Program-made: the position numbers and the translations under genes
The notes under the pieces: generated by a model
Databases searched by the model: none
What the model was told of the DNA's origin: nothing
The model's input: only the letters and a program-made list of their open reading frames with translations
Shown: in pieces, positions 1-12,485 of the stretch
Numbering within the stretch: the stretch's first letter is position 1
Layout: the number at the start of each line of letters is the position of its first letter
Assembly (NCBI RefSeq): GCF_900148505.1
Contig: NZ_FRXO01000005.1
Coordinates: forward strand, 62,001-126,000
Direction: 5' to 3'
Source: Pseudoxanthobacter soli DSM 19599
GTDB taxonomy: Bacteria; Pseudomonadota; Alphaproteobacteria; Rhizobiales; Segnochrobactraceae
DNA: 64,000 nt

Positions 1-123
1 CTGCGCCGGCGGCCTGAGGCGTTTCGCTCACGTGTGGCGTCCCGCGCGCATTTTCCAGGGCCGGACGACCCTTTTCATCCGCCGGACGCATCCGTCCGGC
101 GGCACGTCTCTAGCCGGTCGCTA

Positions 124-2895
<2,772 letters not shown>

Positions 2896-3689
2896 GTGCA
2901 ACTTTCCTCTCGGAACAGATCGAGGAGGGCTCGCCGCCCGTCTCCGGTTTGCGATCCCTGCGGCGGGTTGCCGTACGCCCCGAATGCCGCTTCGATCATG
3001 ACGTCATTATGATCTTGAAGACGGCAACTGGGGCGAGAAGGCGGCCGGCCGAGGATCGGATGGTCGGCACCCGGGCGGACGCACGCCATCGCAGCCGCGC
3101 TCGCGCACGGTCCGGCCCGCCGCGAGACATAAGAACGGGGTCCGTGGTTGTCAACGCTGCGGCTTTCGGACAAAGTGCGCGCGCACCCGGCACCGGGGGC
3201 CCGCCAGGGCCGTCGCGGCGTGTTCTGCGTGAAAACGGCACGGCGCCGACGGCGGGAAATCAGGCCCGCGACGGGGAGAACGGCCGGGTTCTTGCGGGAG
3301 ATGCGGCTGCGATGCGCGTTCCGGCGGACCGCAGGCGCGGAGATCGACGGCGCGACGGCTTGCAACCGCCCGCCGGACCCTCGGATTGCCAGCGGAAACA
3401 TTGCCGAATTGTAACGTCGTCGGCACGGAAACGTCCATATTTCGCCGAAGTCGGGTGGAAATCCTGCCCACGCCAAGGCTCAGGGCCGGTCCGGCCGGGT
3501 GCAACGCCCGGCTTCTAGGCCCTGGAGCGCGGCGATCGGCGGGGCGGGATCGGGCGATCCGGCGTCGATGGAAGCCTTCTTGCGGCGGCGCGCTCATCCG
3601 GGCGCTCCAGACCGCGGAAAAACCGAAGCGGGCGTCTTGCCCGTCCAATCAACGGCGGGCGGCGACGCCGCCCTGTGGAGCCGGAACTC
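2896..3689. other. Intergenic region between secA and the isomerase gene
   Basis: About 790 bp between two divergent genes. Open frames exist on both strands but have arginine/proline-rich, non-conserved translations typical of GC-rich shadow frames. No recognisable gene, RNA or repeat is seen. It must hold both promoters; no consensus promoter was firmly identified. Confidence 0.5.
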
Positions 3690-4613
3690 ATGTCCTTCAC
3701 CCCCTCCTTCCGTGATGCCGCCCGTTCGCTGGCGGCCGCACTGCTCGTCACGACGACCCTCGGCGCCGCAGTTCCCGCGCTCGCCCAGTCCGAGACGCCG
3801 GCTCCCGCTGCCGCCGCCGAGAAGAAGAGCCCGGACACGGTGGTGGCCACCGTCAACGGCGCGAAGATCACCGAGGCCGATCTCGGCTTCGTCTCCGAGG
3901 ACTTCTCCGACCAGCTCGCGCGTATTCCCGAGGCCGATCGCCGTCACGTGCTGACCGACGTCCTGATCGACATGCAGCTGATCGCCCAGGCAGGGCAGAA
4001 GGCCGGCATCGACAAGACCGACGCCTTCCAGCAGCGGATCGACTACCTGCGCACCCGCGCGCTTCGCAACGCCTACATCAGCGAGGACGTCTCCAACTCG
4101 GTGACCGACGCCGAGGTGAAGGCGCGTTACGACGCCGAGATCGCCAAGCTGCCGAAGCAGCAGGAGATCCATGCCCGCCACATCCTGGTGAAGACCAAGG
4201 CCGAGGCCGAGGAAATCATCAAGGAGCTGAAGAAGGGGGCCGACTTCGCGACCATCGCCAAGGAGAAGTCGATCGACACCGGTTCGGGCAAGCAGGGCGG
4301 CGACCTCGGCTATTTCGTCGAGGGCCAGATGGTGAAGCCGTTCGAGCAGGCGGCCGTCGCACTGCAGGTCGGCAAGATCACCGACCAGCCGGTGGAGACC
4401 GAGTTCGGCTGGCACGTCATCAAGGTCGAGGACAAGCGCGAGAAGGCGCCGCCGTCCTTCGACGAGGTGAAGGGCCAGATCCACGAACTGCTTCTGCGCG
4501 AGAAGTTCGAGACGGTGCTCGCCGACCTCAAGAAGAACGCCAAGATCGACATCATCGACGCCAGCGCGAAGCCGCCGGCGGCCCCGGCCGCCCCGGCGAC
4601 CCCCGCGCAGTGA
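3690..4613 (+). CDS. Periplasmic parvulin-type peptidylprolyl isomerase
   Basis: A 307-residue protein with a cleavable signal peptide (about residues 1–32, hydrophobic core ending in PALAQ). A SurA/PrsA-like N-terminal helical region follows, then one parvulin domain (about 158–252, from EIHARHILV to FGWHVIKVED). The C-terminus is Pro/Ala rich. It should catalyse cis–trans prolyl isomerisation and chaperone exported proteins in the periplasm, which fits its position beside secA. The ATG at 3690 is preceded by GGAG at 3677–3680; an in-frame GTG five codons upstream is less likely. A 17-bp tandem duplication covers its stop codon. Confidence 0.93.
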   Translation: MSFTPSFRDAARSLAAALLVTTTLGAAVPALAQSETPAPAAAAEKKSPDTVVATVNGAKITEADLGFVSEDFSDQLARIPEADRRHVLTDVLIDMQLIAQAGQKAGIDKTDAFQQRIDYLRTRALRNAYISEDVSNSVTDAEVKARYDAEIAKLPKQQEIHARHILVKTKAEAEEIIKELKKGADFATIAKEKSIDTGSGKQGGDLGYFVEGQMVKPFEQAAVALQVGKITDQPVETEFGWHVIKVEDKREKAPPSFDEVKGQIHELLLREKFETVLADLKKNAKIDIIDASAKPPAAPAAPATPAQ

Positions 4614-4640
4614 CGACCTTGGTGCAGTGACGACCTTGGT
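4607..4640 (+). repeat. 17-bp tandem duplication over the stop codon of the isomerase gene
   Basis: GCAGTGACGACCTTGGT occurs twice head to tail (4607–4623 and 4624–4640), followed by a partial third copy starting GCAATGACGA. The stop codon lies in the first copy. A short GCGGG/CCCGC hairpin follows at 4662–4675 but lacks a good U-run. Confidence 0.8.
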
Positions 4641-4705
4641 GCAATGACGATTTGGCTCGCGGCGGGACATCCCGCTGCGGGCCTTTGCTTTGGCGGCCGG
4701 CTCCG

Positions 4706-4996
4706 ATGTTCCTCGTCATCCTGACCTACAAGGTCGCCTTCGCGGAAATCGAGCCGCACATGGCGGCCCACATGGCCTTCGTCGACCGGGGCTTCTCCGA
4801 CGGCATCTTCGTGCTGTCGGGCCGCAAGGTGCCGAGAACCGGCGGTGTGATCATCGCCCGCGCCGCCAGCGAGGCGGACCTGCGCGACTTCCTTGCCTCC
4901 GATCCCTTCCTGCAGTTCGATCTGGTGGACGCCGAGATCGTCGCCTTCGCGCCGAGCCGCGCGGCGGAGGGCCTCGGCGCGCTTCTCGACGGCTGA
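4706..4996 (+). CDS. YciI-family protein
   Basis: A 96-residue protein with the YciI/YCII ferredoxin-like fold pattern: MFLVILTYK start, central H-x-A-F-V-x-x-G segment, and the DPF(L)QFDLVDAEIVAF ending. YciI relatives are small cytoplasmic proteins of poorly defined, sometimes dehydrochlorinase-like activity. The start is the ATG at 4706, matching family N-termini; a longer frame upstream has unrelated sequence. The gene lies between the isomerase and a DUF1737 gene. Confidence 0.85.
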   Translation: MFLVILTYKVAFAEIEPHMAAHMAFVDRGFSDGIFVLSGRKVPRTGGVIIARAASEADLRDFLASDPFLQFDLVDAEIVAFAPSRAAEGLGALLDG

Positions 4997-5086
4997 GCCG
5001 ACCCCCGTCTTCCCTTGCGTGCCCTGCGATCGGAGCCCATCTGATTGGTGGGCAAACATTCTCCAGCGACCGCATTCGAGACCGCC

Positions 5087-5293
5087 ATGCGCCTCTACCG
5101 CTTCCTGACCGGCCCCGATGATGCCAGCTTCTGCAAGCGCGTCAGCGCCGCCCTCAACAAGGGCTGGCAGCTCCAGGGCTCACCCTCGCTCACCTTCGAT
5201 GCCGTCAAGGGCCGCGTGATCTGCGGACAGGCGATCATCAAGGAGGTCGAGGGGGTCGAATACAGCGACGACATCACGCTCTCGGATTACTGA
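5087..5293 (+). CDS. DUF1737 small protein
   Basis: A 68-residue protein beginning [16 protein letters not shown] and containing [15 protein letters not shown], the typical DUF1737 pattern. No enzymatic function is known for the family. The ATG at 5087 fits the family start; the upstream in-frame ATG at 5045 adds 14 residues unlike the family. It sits between the YciI gene and argJ, all on the plus strand. Confidence 0.8.
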   Translation: MRLYRFLTGPDDASFCKRVSAALNKGWQLQGSPSLTFDAVKGRVICGQAIIKEVEGVEYSDDITLSDY

Positions 5294-5396
5294 GCCGGGA
5301 AAAGAGCGCGTTTTCATCCCGTCGCCTGCGGCGCGGACGGGGCTTGCGAACGCGCCTGCCTTGGGGCAAACGGGAGCCGTCCCGCCGGAGGCTCAC

Positions 5397-6635
5397 ATGG
5401 CCGTTAGCGCCCACATCTCTCCCTTCGCCCCGTCCGTCTTCCCGGACGTTCCGCCGGTCGCCGGCATGCGCTTCGCCACTGCCGAGGCGGGCATCAAATA
5501 TCGCGGCCGCACCGACGTGCTGTTCGCGGTGTTCGATCCCGGCACCACGGTCGCCGGCGTGCTCACCACCACCCGCTGCCCGTCGGCGCCGGTGGAATGG
5601 TGCCGGGCGAACCTGCCCGCCGGCAAGGCGCGCGCGCTTCTGGTCAATTCCGGCAACGCCAACGCCTTCACCGGTCTCAAGGGTCGCGAAACGGTGCGGC
5701 TGTCCGCCGAGGCGGCCGCGGCCGTGGTCGGATGCGCGCCGGAGGAGGTGTTCCTCGCCTCCACGGGCGTGATCGGCGAACCGCTCGACCCTTCGAAATT
5801 CTCCGCGGTGCTGTCCGATACCGCGGCGCGCGTCGCCCCCGGCCCGTGGCTCGACGCCGCGCGTGCGATCATGACCACGGACACCTTCCCCAAGGTCGCC
5901 AGCCGCACGCTGAAGATCGACGGCGAGACGGTCACGATCAACGGCATCGCCAAGGGCGCAGGCATGATCGCGCCGAACATGGCGACGATGCTGTCGTTCA
6001 TCGCGACAGATGCCCCGATCGCGGCGCCGGTGCTGCAGTCGCTGATCGCGCGGGCGGCTGACGGTTCGTTCAACGCCATCACCATCGATGGCGATACCTC
6101 CACATCCGACACGCTGCTGATGTTCGCCACGGGCAAGGCCCAGATCGCGCCGATCACCGAGGCGACCGACCGCCGCCTTGCCGGATTCCGGCGCGCACTC
6201 GCGTCGCTCTCGCTGGAACTCGCCCACCTCGTGGCGAAGGACGGCGAGGGGCTGACGAAGTTCGTGGCGGTGACGGTCGAAGGCGCGACGTCGGCGAAGT
6301 CGGCCAAGAAGATCGCCTTCTCCATCGCCAACTCGCCGCTGGTGAAGACCGCGTGCGCCGGCGAGGACGCCAACTGGGGCCGTATCGTGATGGCGGTCGG
6401 CAAGGCCGGCGAGCCGGCTGAGCGCGACCGGCTGGCGATCTGGTTCGGCGACGTGCGCGTCGCCGTCGACGGCGCTCGAGATCCGGACTATTCGGAAGAC
6501 GCCGCCTCCGCGGTGATGAAGCGCCCGGAGATCGCGATCCGCGTCGACCTCGGCCTCGGCCGCGGCAAGGCGACGGTGTGGACGTGCGACCTCACCAAGG
6601 AATATGTCGCCATCAACGGCGATTATCGCAGCTGA
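5397..6635 (+). CDS. argJ: Bifunctional ornithine acetyltransferase / N-acetylglutamate synthase ArgJ
   Basis: ArgJ transfers acetyl from N-acetylornithine to glutamate, and in bifunctional forms also from acetyl-CoA, in the cyclic arginine pathway. The 412-residue proenzyme contains the self-cleavage region [15 protein letters not shown]; the Thr of ATML becomes the N-terminal nucleophile of the beta chain. The C-terminus reads [12 protein letters not shown], as in the family. A GGAGG Shine-Dalgarno at 5387–5391 precedes the ATG at 5397, deciding the start. A GNAT gene follows on the same strand. Confidence 0.96.
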   Translation: MAVSAHISPFAPSVFPDVPPVAGMRFATAEAGIKYRGRTDVLFAVFDPGTTVAGVLTTTRCPSAPVEWCRANLPAGKARALLVNSGNANAFTGLKGRETVRLSAEAAAAVVGCAPEEVFLASTGVIGEPLDPSKFSAVLSDTAARVAPGPWLDAARAIMTTDTFPKVASRTLKIDGETVTINGIAKGAGMIAPNMATMLSFIATDAPIAAPVLQSLIARAADGSFNAITIDGDTSTSDTLLMFATGKAQIAPITEATDRRLAGFRRALASLSLELAHLVAKDGEGLTKFVAVTVEGATSAKSAKKIAFSIANSPLVKTACAGEDANWGRIVMAVGKAGEPAERDRLAIWFGDVRVAVDGARDPDYSEDAASAVMKRPEIAIRVDLGLGRGKATVWTCDLTKEYVAINGDYRS

Positions 6636-6694
6636 ACCCTGCAGGATGCGCGCCGGCCCCGCCGGCGCCCCGTGCGAGTTACCGGAGGGCGAGG

Positions 6695-7489
6695 ATGGAA
6701 GCGCGTGCGCCGGCATCCGCCGCGATCGATCCGGCCCTCGTGCGCCGGCTGGAAGACGCGACGATCAATTCCTGGCCGTCGCGCCATCTCGTCGTCGACG
6801 GCGCATGGATGCTGCGTCTCACGCCGGGTCACCCCTCCAAGCGGGCGAATGCGCTTTCGGTGCTCGATCCCGCCGACGATGCCCGCGTCGCCGAGCGGCT
6901 CGCGGCGATGTTCGGTCATTGCGAGCGGCTCGGTGCGCCGCCCCTCGCGCGATGGACGCCGCTGATGCCGCCGGCAGTCGAGGCGGAACTGCTGGCCAGG
7001 GGATTCGCGCCGTTCGATCACACGCGGGTGCTGCGGGTCCTGCTCGATCGGCCGGCCGTCGCCGAAGCCGAGCCGGCGACGGATCTCCTGACCGATCCGC
7101 CGGGGGAGCGCTCGCGCTGGGCCGACATCATCGTCGCGCTCGGCGGGGAGGCCGCCCGCTTTCGCGACCTGCTCGCGGGGATCTTCGACCGTATCGCGCC
7201 GCCGGCGGCGCTTTCGGTCGCGTACGATGCCGCCGGCCGGCCTGCCGCGGCGACGCTATCGGTCACGGACGGTTCTCTCTCGGGCCTGTTCGAGGTCGTG
7301 ACCCGGCCCGATGCCCGCCGCGAAGGTCACGCCACACGCGCGGTTCGCACGGCGCTCTCCCACGGCCGGGCGCTCGGCGCGACACATGGCTGGCTTCAGG
7401 TGAAGGCGGACAACGCCGCCGCGGCCGCGGCCTATGACCGGCTCGGGTTTGCCGAGATATACCGCTACCATTATCTCAGGCGCGACTGA
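6695..7489 (+). CDS. GNAT-family N-acetyltransferase
   Basis: A 264-residue protein with the C-terminal GNAT fold (GLFEVVTRPDARREGHATRAVRTALSH, a degenerate acetyl-CoA binding motif A, then LGFAEIYRYHYLRR). The N-terminal half resembles tandem or degenerate GNAT repeats. It lies just downstream of argJ, a placement conserved in many rhizobial genomes; the substrate is unknown. The start is the ATG at 6695, preceded by GGAGGGCGAGG at 6682–6692. Confidence 0.85.
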   Translation: MEARAPASAAIDPALVRRLEDATINSWPSRHLVVDGAWMLRLTPGHPSKRANALSVLDPADDARVAERLAAMFGHCERLGAPPLARWTPLMPPAVEAELLARGFAPFDHTRVLRVLLDRPAVAEAEPATDLLTDPPGERSRWADIIVALGGEAARFRDLLAGIFDRIAPPAALSVAYDAAGRPAAATLSVTDGSLSGLFEVVTRPDARREGHATRAVRTALSHGRALGATHGWLQVKADNAAAAAAYDRLGFAEIYRYHYLRRD

Positions 7490-7501
7490 GGCGGGCCGGC
7501 T

Positions 7502-7990
7502 TCAGGTGGGCTCAGGCGTCACGTCGATGGCGACGATCTCGGCTGTTCCGCCTGGAAGTGTCACTTCGTCGCCGACCTCCCGTCCGATCAGGGCCCGGGC
7601 GACCGGGGCGAACCAGGCGATGCGCCCGCTGGCGGGCTCCGCTTCGTCCGCGCCGACGAGACGGTAGGAGCGTTGCCGCCCGTTCTCGTCTTCCACCGTC
7701 ACGCGGGCCCCGAACGATACCTTTGCCGGCTCACCATCGGCAGGCAGCGGCGGATCGATCGGTTCGGCGCTGGCGCGGCGCCGGGTCCAGTACCGCAGGT
7801 CGCGCGATGCGCGTGCGACGGCGCTCCGGTCCCCAGCGGCGGTCGCAACCGCGAGCGCGTCTCTGAGGATCGCGATCTCGGCCTCGATCAGCGCCAGCCC
7901 GCGGCGGGTGACGAGATTTCGCTCCGGGCCGACGGGGCGTTCCGGCAGGGCCTCTTCGCCGTCTGATTCCTTGACGAATGCGCGGCTCAC
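7502..7990 (-). CDS. GreA/GreB-family transcription factor
   Basis: A 162-residue protein with an N-terminal coiled-coil region (VTRRGLALIEAEIAILRDALAVA) and a C-terminal FKBP-like GreA_C domain (GARVTVEDENGRQRSYRLVGADEAE ... IGREVGDEVTLPGG, read in parts). It should bind RNA polymerase and stimulate transcript cleavage, or act as a Gre-like regulator. The MSRAFVKE start is typical of alphaproteobacterial GreB-like proteins. Its ATG overlaps the stop of the upstream acyltransferase gene by 4 bp, so the two are probably co-translated. Confidence 0.87.
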   Translation of the reverse strand: MSRAFVKESDGEEALPERPVGPERNLVTRRGLALIEAEIAILRDALAVATAAGDRSAVARASRDLRYWTRRRASAEPIDPPLPADGEPAKVSFGARVTVEDENGRQRSYRLVGADEAEPASGRIAWFAPVARALIGREVGDEVTLPGGTAEIVAIDVTPEPT

Positions 7991-8763
7991 AGCGGGCCTG
8001 CAGCGGTTCTGCGGGCGAAGCTTTCCGGCACCGGCGGCGGGTTTGGCGCGGCCAGCGCCTCGGCGATCAGGCGGTCGCTCGCGGTCTCGATCTCGTTTTC
8101 AAGCCGGCTCATGAACGTGCTGCGGTCCAGGCCGGGCTCGATCGGGGGCAGGAACTCCACGACGATGGTGCCGGGCCGGCGCACCCACGACCGACGCGGC
8201 CAGAACAGCCCGGAATTGAGCGCGACCGGCAGGCAGGGCTGGCCGAGCTTGTCGTAGAGGAAGACGATGCCGACCTTGTAGTCCGGCGGCGCTCCGGGCG
8301 GGCGGCGGGTGCCCTCGGGAAACAGCACCACCTGCCGGCCGTCATCGACGACCTTCTTGGCGTCCTTGCACATCGCAACGAGAGCCTTGCGGCCGCCGTT
8401 CCGGTCGACCGGGATCATGCCCATGCGCGCCGCGCACCAGCCGAACACCGGAATGGCCAGCAGTTCCTTCTTCAGGATGAAGTCGGCTTCCGGAAAGCAG
8501 GGAATGAGCGCGAAGGTCTCCCACATCGACTGATGCTTTGCCGCGATTAGGAAGCCGCCGTCCGGAATGTTTTCCCGTCCACGGAACTCGACACGCGTTC
8601 CGGCGATCCAGCGCTGCAGGAACAGGCTGACCTGGGCCCAGGAGATGACGATGCGCCAGGGCGCCCGCCCCGGGATGAGGAAAAACGGCCACGTCGTCAG
8701 AAGGTAGCCGATCAACACGGCATAGAAGGCGACGACGAACAGGACGGAGCGGATGCGAAGCAT
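7987..8763 (-). CDS. plsC: 1-acyl-sn-glycerol-3-phosphate acyltransferase (PlsC-like)
   Basis: This enzyme acylates lysophosphatidic acid to phosphatidic acid at the inner membrane. It has an N-terminal hydrophobic segment, the acyltransferase motif AKHQSMWETF (HX4E in place of the usual HX4D), and FPEGTR as the phosphate-binding motif. Length is about 258 residues from the ATG at 8763, which gives the family-like start MLRIRS; an ATG at 8787 adds eight residues. The Asp-to-Glu change in the catalytic motif is a small oddity seen in some family members. Downstream gene overlaps by 4 bp. Confidence 0.9.
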   Translation of the reverse strand: MLRIRSVLFVVAFYAVLIGYLLTTWPFFLIPGRAPWRIVISWAQVSLFLQRWIAGTRVEFRGRENIPDGGFLIAAKHQSMWETFALIPCFPEADFILKKELLAIPVFGWCAARMGMIPVDRNGGRKALVAMCKDAKKVVDDGRQVVLFPEGTRRPPGAPPDYKVGIVFLYDKLGQPCLPVALNSGLFWPRRSWVRRPGTIVVEFLPPIEPGLDRSTFMSRLENEIETASDRLIAEALAAPNPPPVPESFARRTAAGPL

Positions 8764-8886
8764 AAGGATCGACGGTCGTGGGCCCATGATTTCTGCGCCG
8801 TTATAGCCGATTGCGGCGCCAGAGATATCGATCCGTTGCCTGGAAAGACAATTTGCGTCCCGCGGCGACCGGAACAGGCCCCCGCA

Positions 8887-9657
8887 TCATGATGGATTGG
8901 GCGAGGCCGGCGGGAGATGCGGCGAGGCATTCGCGGTGGAGACGAGGCCGATCCGCTCGGCCCCGAGACGCAGACGCACCATCAGGTACTTGAAATATTC
9001 CCGCACCAGCACGCGGACGGTCTTGGGGCGGTCGTACCAGTGGTCGAGATGGATGCCGGGATCGGGAACCGGATAGGGGATGAGTTGCCGCCCCGGAAGA
9101 GCGGCGCCGAACTCCGCGAGGGTGCGCGGAATGTGATAGGTGCTCGTCACCACGAACAGCGAGTGGAAGCCACGCTCTTCGGCCCATTTGCGCGCTTCCG
9201 CGGCGTTGCCGATGGTATCGGCCGCCTCGCGCCCGAGGTCGATGCAGCAATCGGCGAACCCGGCGACGTCCGGCGCACGGGCGATCAGCGCGTTCTCGGT
9301 GACGCGCCGGCCGACACCGGAGATCAGCATCCGCTCCGCCCGGCCCTCGCGCAGCAGGTCCAGGCCACCGGGGATGCGGTCTGCACCGCCGGTCAGGACT
9401 ACGATGGCATCGGCCTTGCTGTCCTGCGGACGCTCAGCCGTCGCGACGGTCTGGACGAAGTGAAGGAAATCGATGGCGACCGCGGTGACGCCGACCACCA
9501 CCAGAACGGCCAGCGTGAGGCTTGCGACGCGCAGGGTGGTTCGCAGCCGACTTCGGCGCGGCCTCGTCCGTCCGTCGCCCGTCCTGTCAGGCGTCGGCGA
9601 TAAGGACTCCCCGCCCCGCGGTGCTGTTGCGCCGCTATGCTGGTCGACCACGGCCAT
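8887..9657 (-). CDS. YdcF-family (DUF218) membrane protein
   Basis: A 256-residue protein with one N-terminal membrane segment (about residues 38–60) followed by a DUF218 domain: DAIVVLTGGADRIPGGLDLL, then SLFVVTSTYHIPRTLAEF and the YPVPDP region. DUF218 proteins are often linked to cell envelope metabolism; the exact role is not known. The ATG at 9657 is used; a TTG at 9666 is in frame. It is encoded next to the ftsEX operon on the same strand. Confidence 0.85.
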   Translation of the reverse strand: MAVVDQHSGATAPRGGESLSPTPDRTGDGRTRPRRSRLRTTLRVASLTLAVLVVVGVTAVAIDFLHFVQTVATAERPQDSKADAIVVLTGGADRIPGGLDLLREGRAERMLISGVGRRVTENALIARAPDVAGFADCCIDLGREAADTIGNAAEARKWAEERGFHSLFVVTSTYHIPRTLAEFGAALPGRQLIPYPVPDPGIHLDHWYDRPKTVRVLVREYFKYLMVRLRLGAERIGLVSTANASPHLPPASPNPS

Positions 9658-9809
9658 ACGAATCAAAATACCGTAAAATCGTGGCTGACACGAGCCTCGG
9701 CCGTGGCAGAGGAGCGGCGAAACAAAATGTTCCGCAGCCTGCCGCGCGCATTCCCGCGATCTGCAGCGCCTGTCGATCGAAGGGCATCATCCGGTCGACA
9801 AGATGTGCT

Positions 9810-10865
9810 CTAGGAAAGCCGCGAGAGGTGACCCTGCACGGCAAGGCGCGAAGTCGCCGCGGCAAGGAAAGCCGCGAACGCCGCGACGAGCACCGTGGCG
9901 AGATAGCCGAGCCAGCCGACCGAAAGACTGCCGAACAGCGCATGGGCCTGATCCGCCTCCGGGGTACCGGCCCCGTTGCGGTCGGCGAACCCGATGGCGA
10001 GATAGGTGACGACGGCCATACCTCCGCCGAACAGACCGCCGCGAAGGCCGAGGCGCCAGAAATGGCGCTGGAATTCGCGGGCGATGAAGCGGCTTTCGGC
10101 GCCGACGAAGTGCAGCACCTCCACGACCTCGCGGTTGGCAGCCATGGCGGCGCGGGTGGCGAACACCACGCACAGCATCATCGCCGTCATCACCAGCGCG
10201 AGCACGATCAGCCCACCCGCGACGACGCTTGCCGCCATCGCCGCCATGTGGGCGCTCCAGGCGGAGTGATCGTCGAGGCTCGCGCCCTTCACCCTCTGGG
10301 CGATCTCCGCACCGAGTGCGGGGAGGTCGGCCTTGGCGGGATCCGCGACCTGCACGGAAATCAGCCGGGGCACCGGCAGCGCGTCGAGATCGAGCCCGCT
10401 TCCGAGCCACGGCTGGAGCAGGGCGCGGGTCTCGTCGTTGGAGAGCACCTGCACGGTGCCGATCCCCGGGGCGGCACTGGCGATGGACGACGCCCGGTCG
10501 AGCGCCTCGCCCATGTCGACGCCGTCCACGGGGCGCACCTGGATGGTGACCTCGCGGGTGAGATCGCGGCTCCAGTCGGTCGCGGCGCCCTGCACCACCG
10601 TCACCGCGCCGATGGTGAGGCAGGCGAGATAGCTCATGATGGCGACAACGAGCGTGAGCGCACGCCCCGGCACCGATGCCGCCGGAACGATGGGCGCCGA
10701 AGCGGCACCGCGCCCGAGCACCTTGCGGCCGAGCGCCGCCCCGCGCCCCTGGCCGGAACCGAGCCGGGGCGGTTTCCTGTCCGCCGCCGCCATGGCACCT
10801 GCGCTCATGCCTGCGGTCTTGCCGGACTTCGTTCCGCGAGCGTTCGAGGGGGCGCGGCCGTTCAT
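9810..10865 (-). CDS. ftsX: Cell division ABC transporter permease FtsX
   Basis: FtsX is the membrane partner of FtsE and couples cytokinesis to activation of periplasmic peptidoglycan hydrolases. The 351-residue protein has a basic cytoplasmic N-terminus, a first membrane segment near residues 70–95, a periplasmic domain, and three C-terminal membrane segments including a long hydrophobic Ala/Val/Leu stretch. It overlaps the ftsE stop by 4 bp. Confidence 0.93.
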   Translation of the reverse strand: MNGRAPSNARGTKSGKTAGMSAGAMAAADRKPPRLGSGQGRGAALGRKVLGRGAASAPIVPAASVPGRALTLVVAIMSYLACLTIGAVTVVQGAATDWSRDLTREVTIQVRPVDGVDMGEALDRASSIASAAPGIGTVQVLSNDETRALLQPWLGSGLDLDALPVPRLISVQVADPAKADLPALGAEIAQRVKGASLDDHSAWSAHMAAMAASVVAGGLIVLALVMTAMMLCVVFATRAAMAANREVVEVLHFVGAESRFIAREFQRHFWRLGLRGGLFGGGMAVVTYLAIGFADRNGAGTPEADQAHALFGSLSVGWLGYLATVLVAAFAAFLAAATSRLAVQGHLSRLS

Positions 10866-11521
10866 TCGGAAATCTCCAGCCGGCCGTCCGAAATCACCAG
10901 CCGGCGCGCATCGACCTGATCCATCAGGCCGATATCGTGGGTGGCGATGACGACGGCGGTGCCGAGCCGGTTGAGCTCGATGAAGAGGCGCAGCAGGCGG
11001 CGGGCGAGCGGAGGATCGACATTGCCGGTCGGTTCGTCGGCGAGCAGCACCTCGGGCTGGGTGATGAGCGCGCGTGCGATGGCAACGCGCTGCTTCTCGC
11101 CGCCCGACAGCACCGGCGGATAGGCGTTGATCCGTTCGCCGAGGCCGACCCAGCGCAAGAGTTCCACGACGTCGTGGCGGTAGCCGCTCTCTTCCCGCTC
11201 CAACACGCGAAGCGGCAGCGCCACGTTCTCGTAGGTGGTGAGATGATCGAGCAGGCGGAAATCCTGGAACACTACGCCGATACGGCGGCGCAAGGCGGGC
11301 AGTTCCGACTTCGGCGCGGTGGAGAGATCGCGCCCGAAGACCCGCACCAGACCGCGGGTCGGCTTCAGCGACAGGAACAGGAGGCGGATCAGTGTCGTCT
11401 TTCCGGCGCCGGACGGCCCGGTTAGGAACTGGAATGAGCGCGCGGGGATGTGGAAGTTCAGGTCGCGCAGCACTTCCGGCCCCATGCCGTAGCGCAGGCC
11501 GACATTCTCGAAACGGATCAC
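10862..11521 (-). CDS. ftsE: Cell division ATP-binding protein FtsE
   Basis: The ATPase of the FtsEX complex, 219 residues. Walker A GPSGAGKTT, signature LSGGEKQRVA and Walker B VLLADEPTGNVD are all present, and the N-terminus reads (V/M)IRFENVGLRYG as in the family. That decides a GTG start at 11521; a longer upstream frame to 11677 has unrelated arginine-rich sequence. The stop overlaps the ftsX start by 4 bp. Confidence 0.95.
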   Translation of the reverse strand: MIRFENVGLRYGMGPEVLRDLNFHIPARSFQFLTGPSGAGKTTLIRLLFLSLKPTRGLVRVFGRDLSTAPKSELPALRRRIGVVFQDFRLLDHLTTYENVALPLRVLEREESGYRHDVVELLRWVGLGERINAYPPVLSGGEKQRVAIARALITQPEVLLADEPTGNVDPPLARRLLRLFIELNRLGTAVVIATHDIGLMDQVDARRLVISDGRLEISE

Positions 11522-11914
11522 CCTCGAAATCTCCAGGTCAAGAGCGCGCCTCCGATGCCGGACCGGCCGCCCGGCATCACGTTCCCCAAACCCCGGTGCC
11601 GACAATTGCCTCAGGGGTGTTGAACGCTCGTTAACGATAGCCACGCGGGGAGGGAAGAAAAAAGGCGCGCGGCGCACCCGGCGGCGACCGATTCGGCGGC
11701 TGTTAACCGGGCGCGGGTCAGTGATGGGCCGAAAGCCGGAACACGCCCCGGCCCGCCCACCCCGACGCGGGTTCTTTCTGATGTGCCGTCCGGCGTGCCG
11801 GCTCCACCATGGAACGACCGCGCCGTGCGGGCGTTCCGGTTCTGTCGTGCCTTCCTATCCGCCATCGCAGCCCGGCGAGTGCTTGCCGGGACCGCACCTC
11901 CGGGAGCCGCCACC
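11522..11914. promoter_or_regulatory. Divergent promoter region between ftsE and the cpdR-like gene
   Basis: About 390 bp with no convincing gene. Two TTAAC-type half sites (11631–11635 and 11703–11707) resemble halves of the alphaproteobacterial CtrA box, but the full TTAA-N7-TTAA pattern is not present. CtrA control of this region is therefore only a suggestion. Confidence 0.3.
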
Positions 11915-12298
11915 ATGGCCCGCATCCTGCTCACCGAGGACGACGACTCGGTCCGCACCTTCGTCCGCCGCGCGCTGGAGCTCGACGGCCATGCCGTCAT
12001 CGAGGCCGGCGACGGCGCGGATGCGTTCGACGCCCTGCAGCACATGGATCTGAAGTTCGACCTTCTGGTCAGCGACATCGTCATGCCGGAAATGGACGGC
12101 ATCGCGCTCGCCCACGCCGCGCGCGCCCTGTCCATCGATCTGCCGATCGTGCTGATGACCGGCTACGCCGACCAGCGCGAGCAGGCCGAAGACCTCGCCG
12201 CAATCGTGCACGAGGTCATTTCGAAGCCGTTCAGCCTGGACGACATTCGGCGCGCCGTGGGCCGTGCACTCGACCATGCGGCCGGCATCGCCGCCTGA
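11915..12298 (+). CDS. cpdR: CpdR-like single-domain response regulator
   Basis: A 127-residue stand-alone receiver domain. It has the acidic pocket (EDDDS near residues 8–12), the phospho-acceptor Asp in LLVSDIVMPEMDG, the conserved Thr in MTGYA and the Lys in ISKPF. Sequence and length match CpdR, which in Caulobacter and rhizobia controls ClpXP-mediated proteolysis of cell-cycle regulators when dephosphorylated. The ATG at 11915 gives the family start MARILLTEDD. Confidence 0.88.
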   Translation: MARILLTEDDDSVRTFVRRALELDGHAVIEAGDGADAFDALQHMDLKFDLLVSDIVMPEMDGIALAHAARALSIDLPIVLMTGYADQREQAEDLAAIVHEVISKPFSLDDIRRAVGRALDHAAGIAA

Positions 12299-12485
12299 CA
12301 GCTCCTGACGGCCGAAAATGACGCCCTCCGAATTGGCGCCCTGAAGCACGCCCGCCCGTTTCTCAACAACCCAGAACTACCTAGGCGATACGGAAAACCC
12401 AGGGTTCGCAGGCGCCGCCACGGCTCGTCCCGGCGCGTGCCGTGTGGGCAGCGGCCGGGACGTGCGGATCGGATCCCGGCCGTCG

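Noticed and set aside
11631-11707. CtrA binding site upstream of the cpdR-like gene
   Set aside because: Only separate TTAAC half sites are present; the spacing of a full CtrA box is not met, so this is not claimed as a site.
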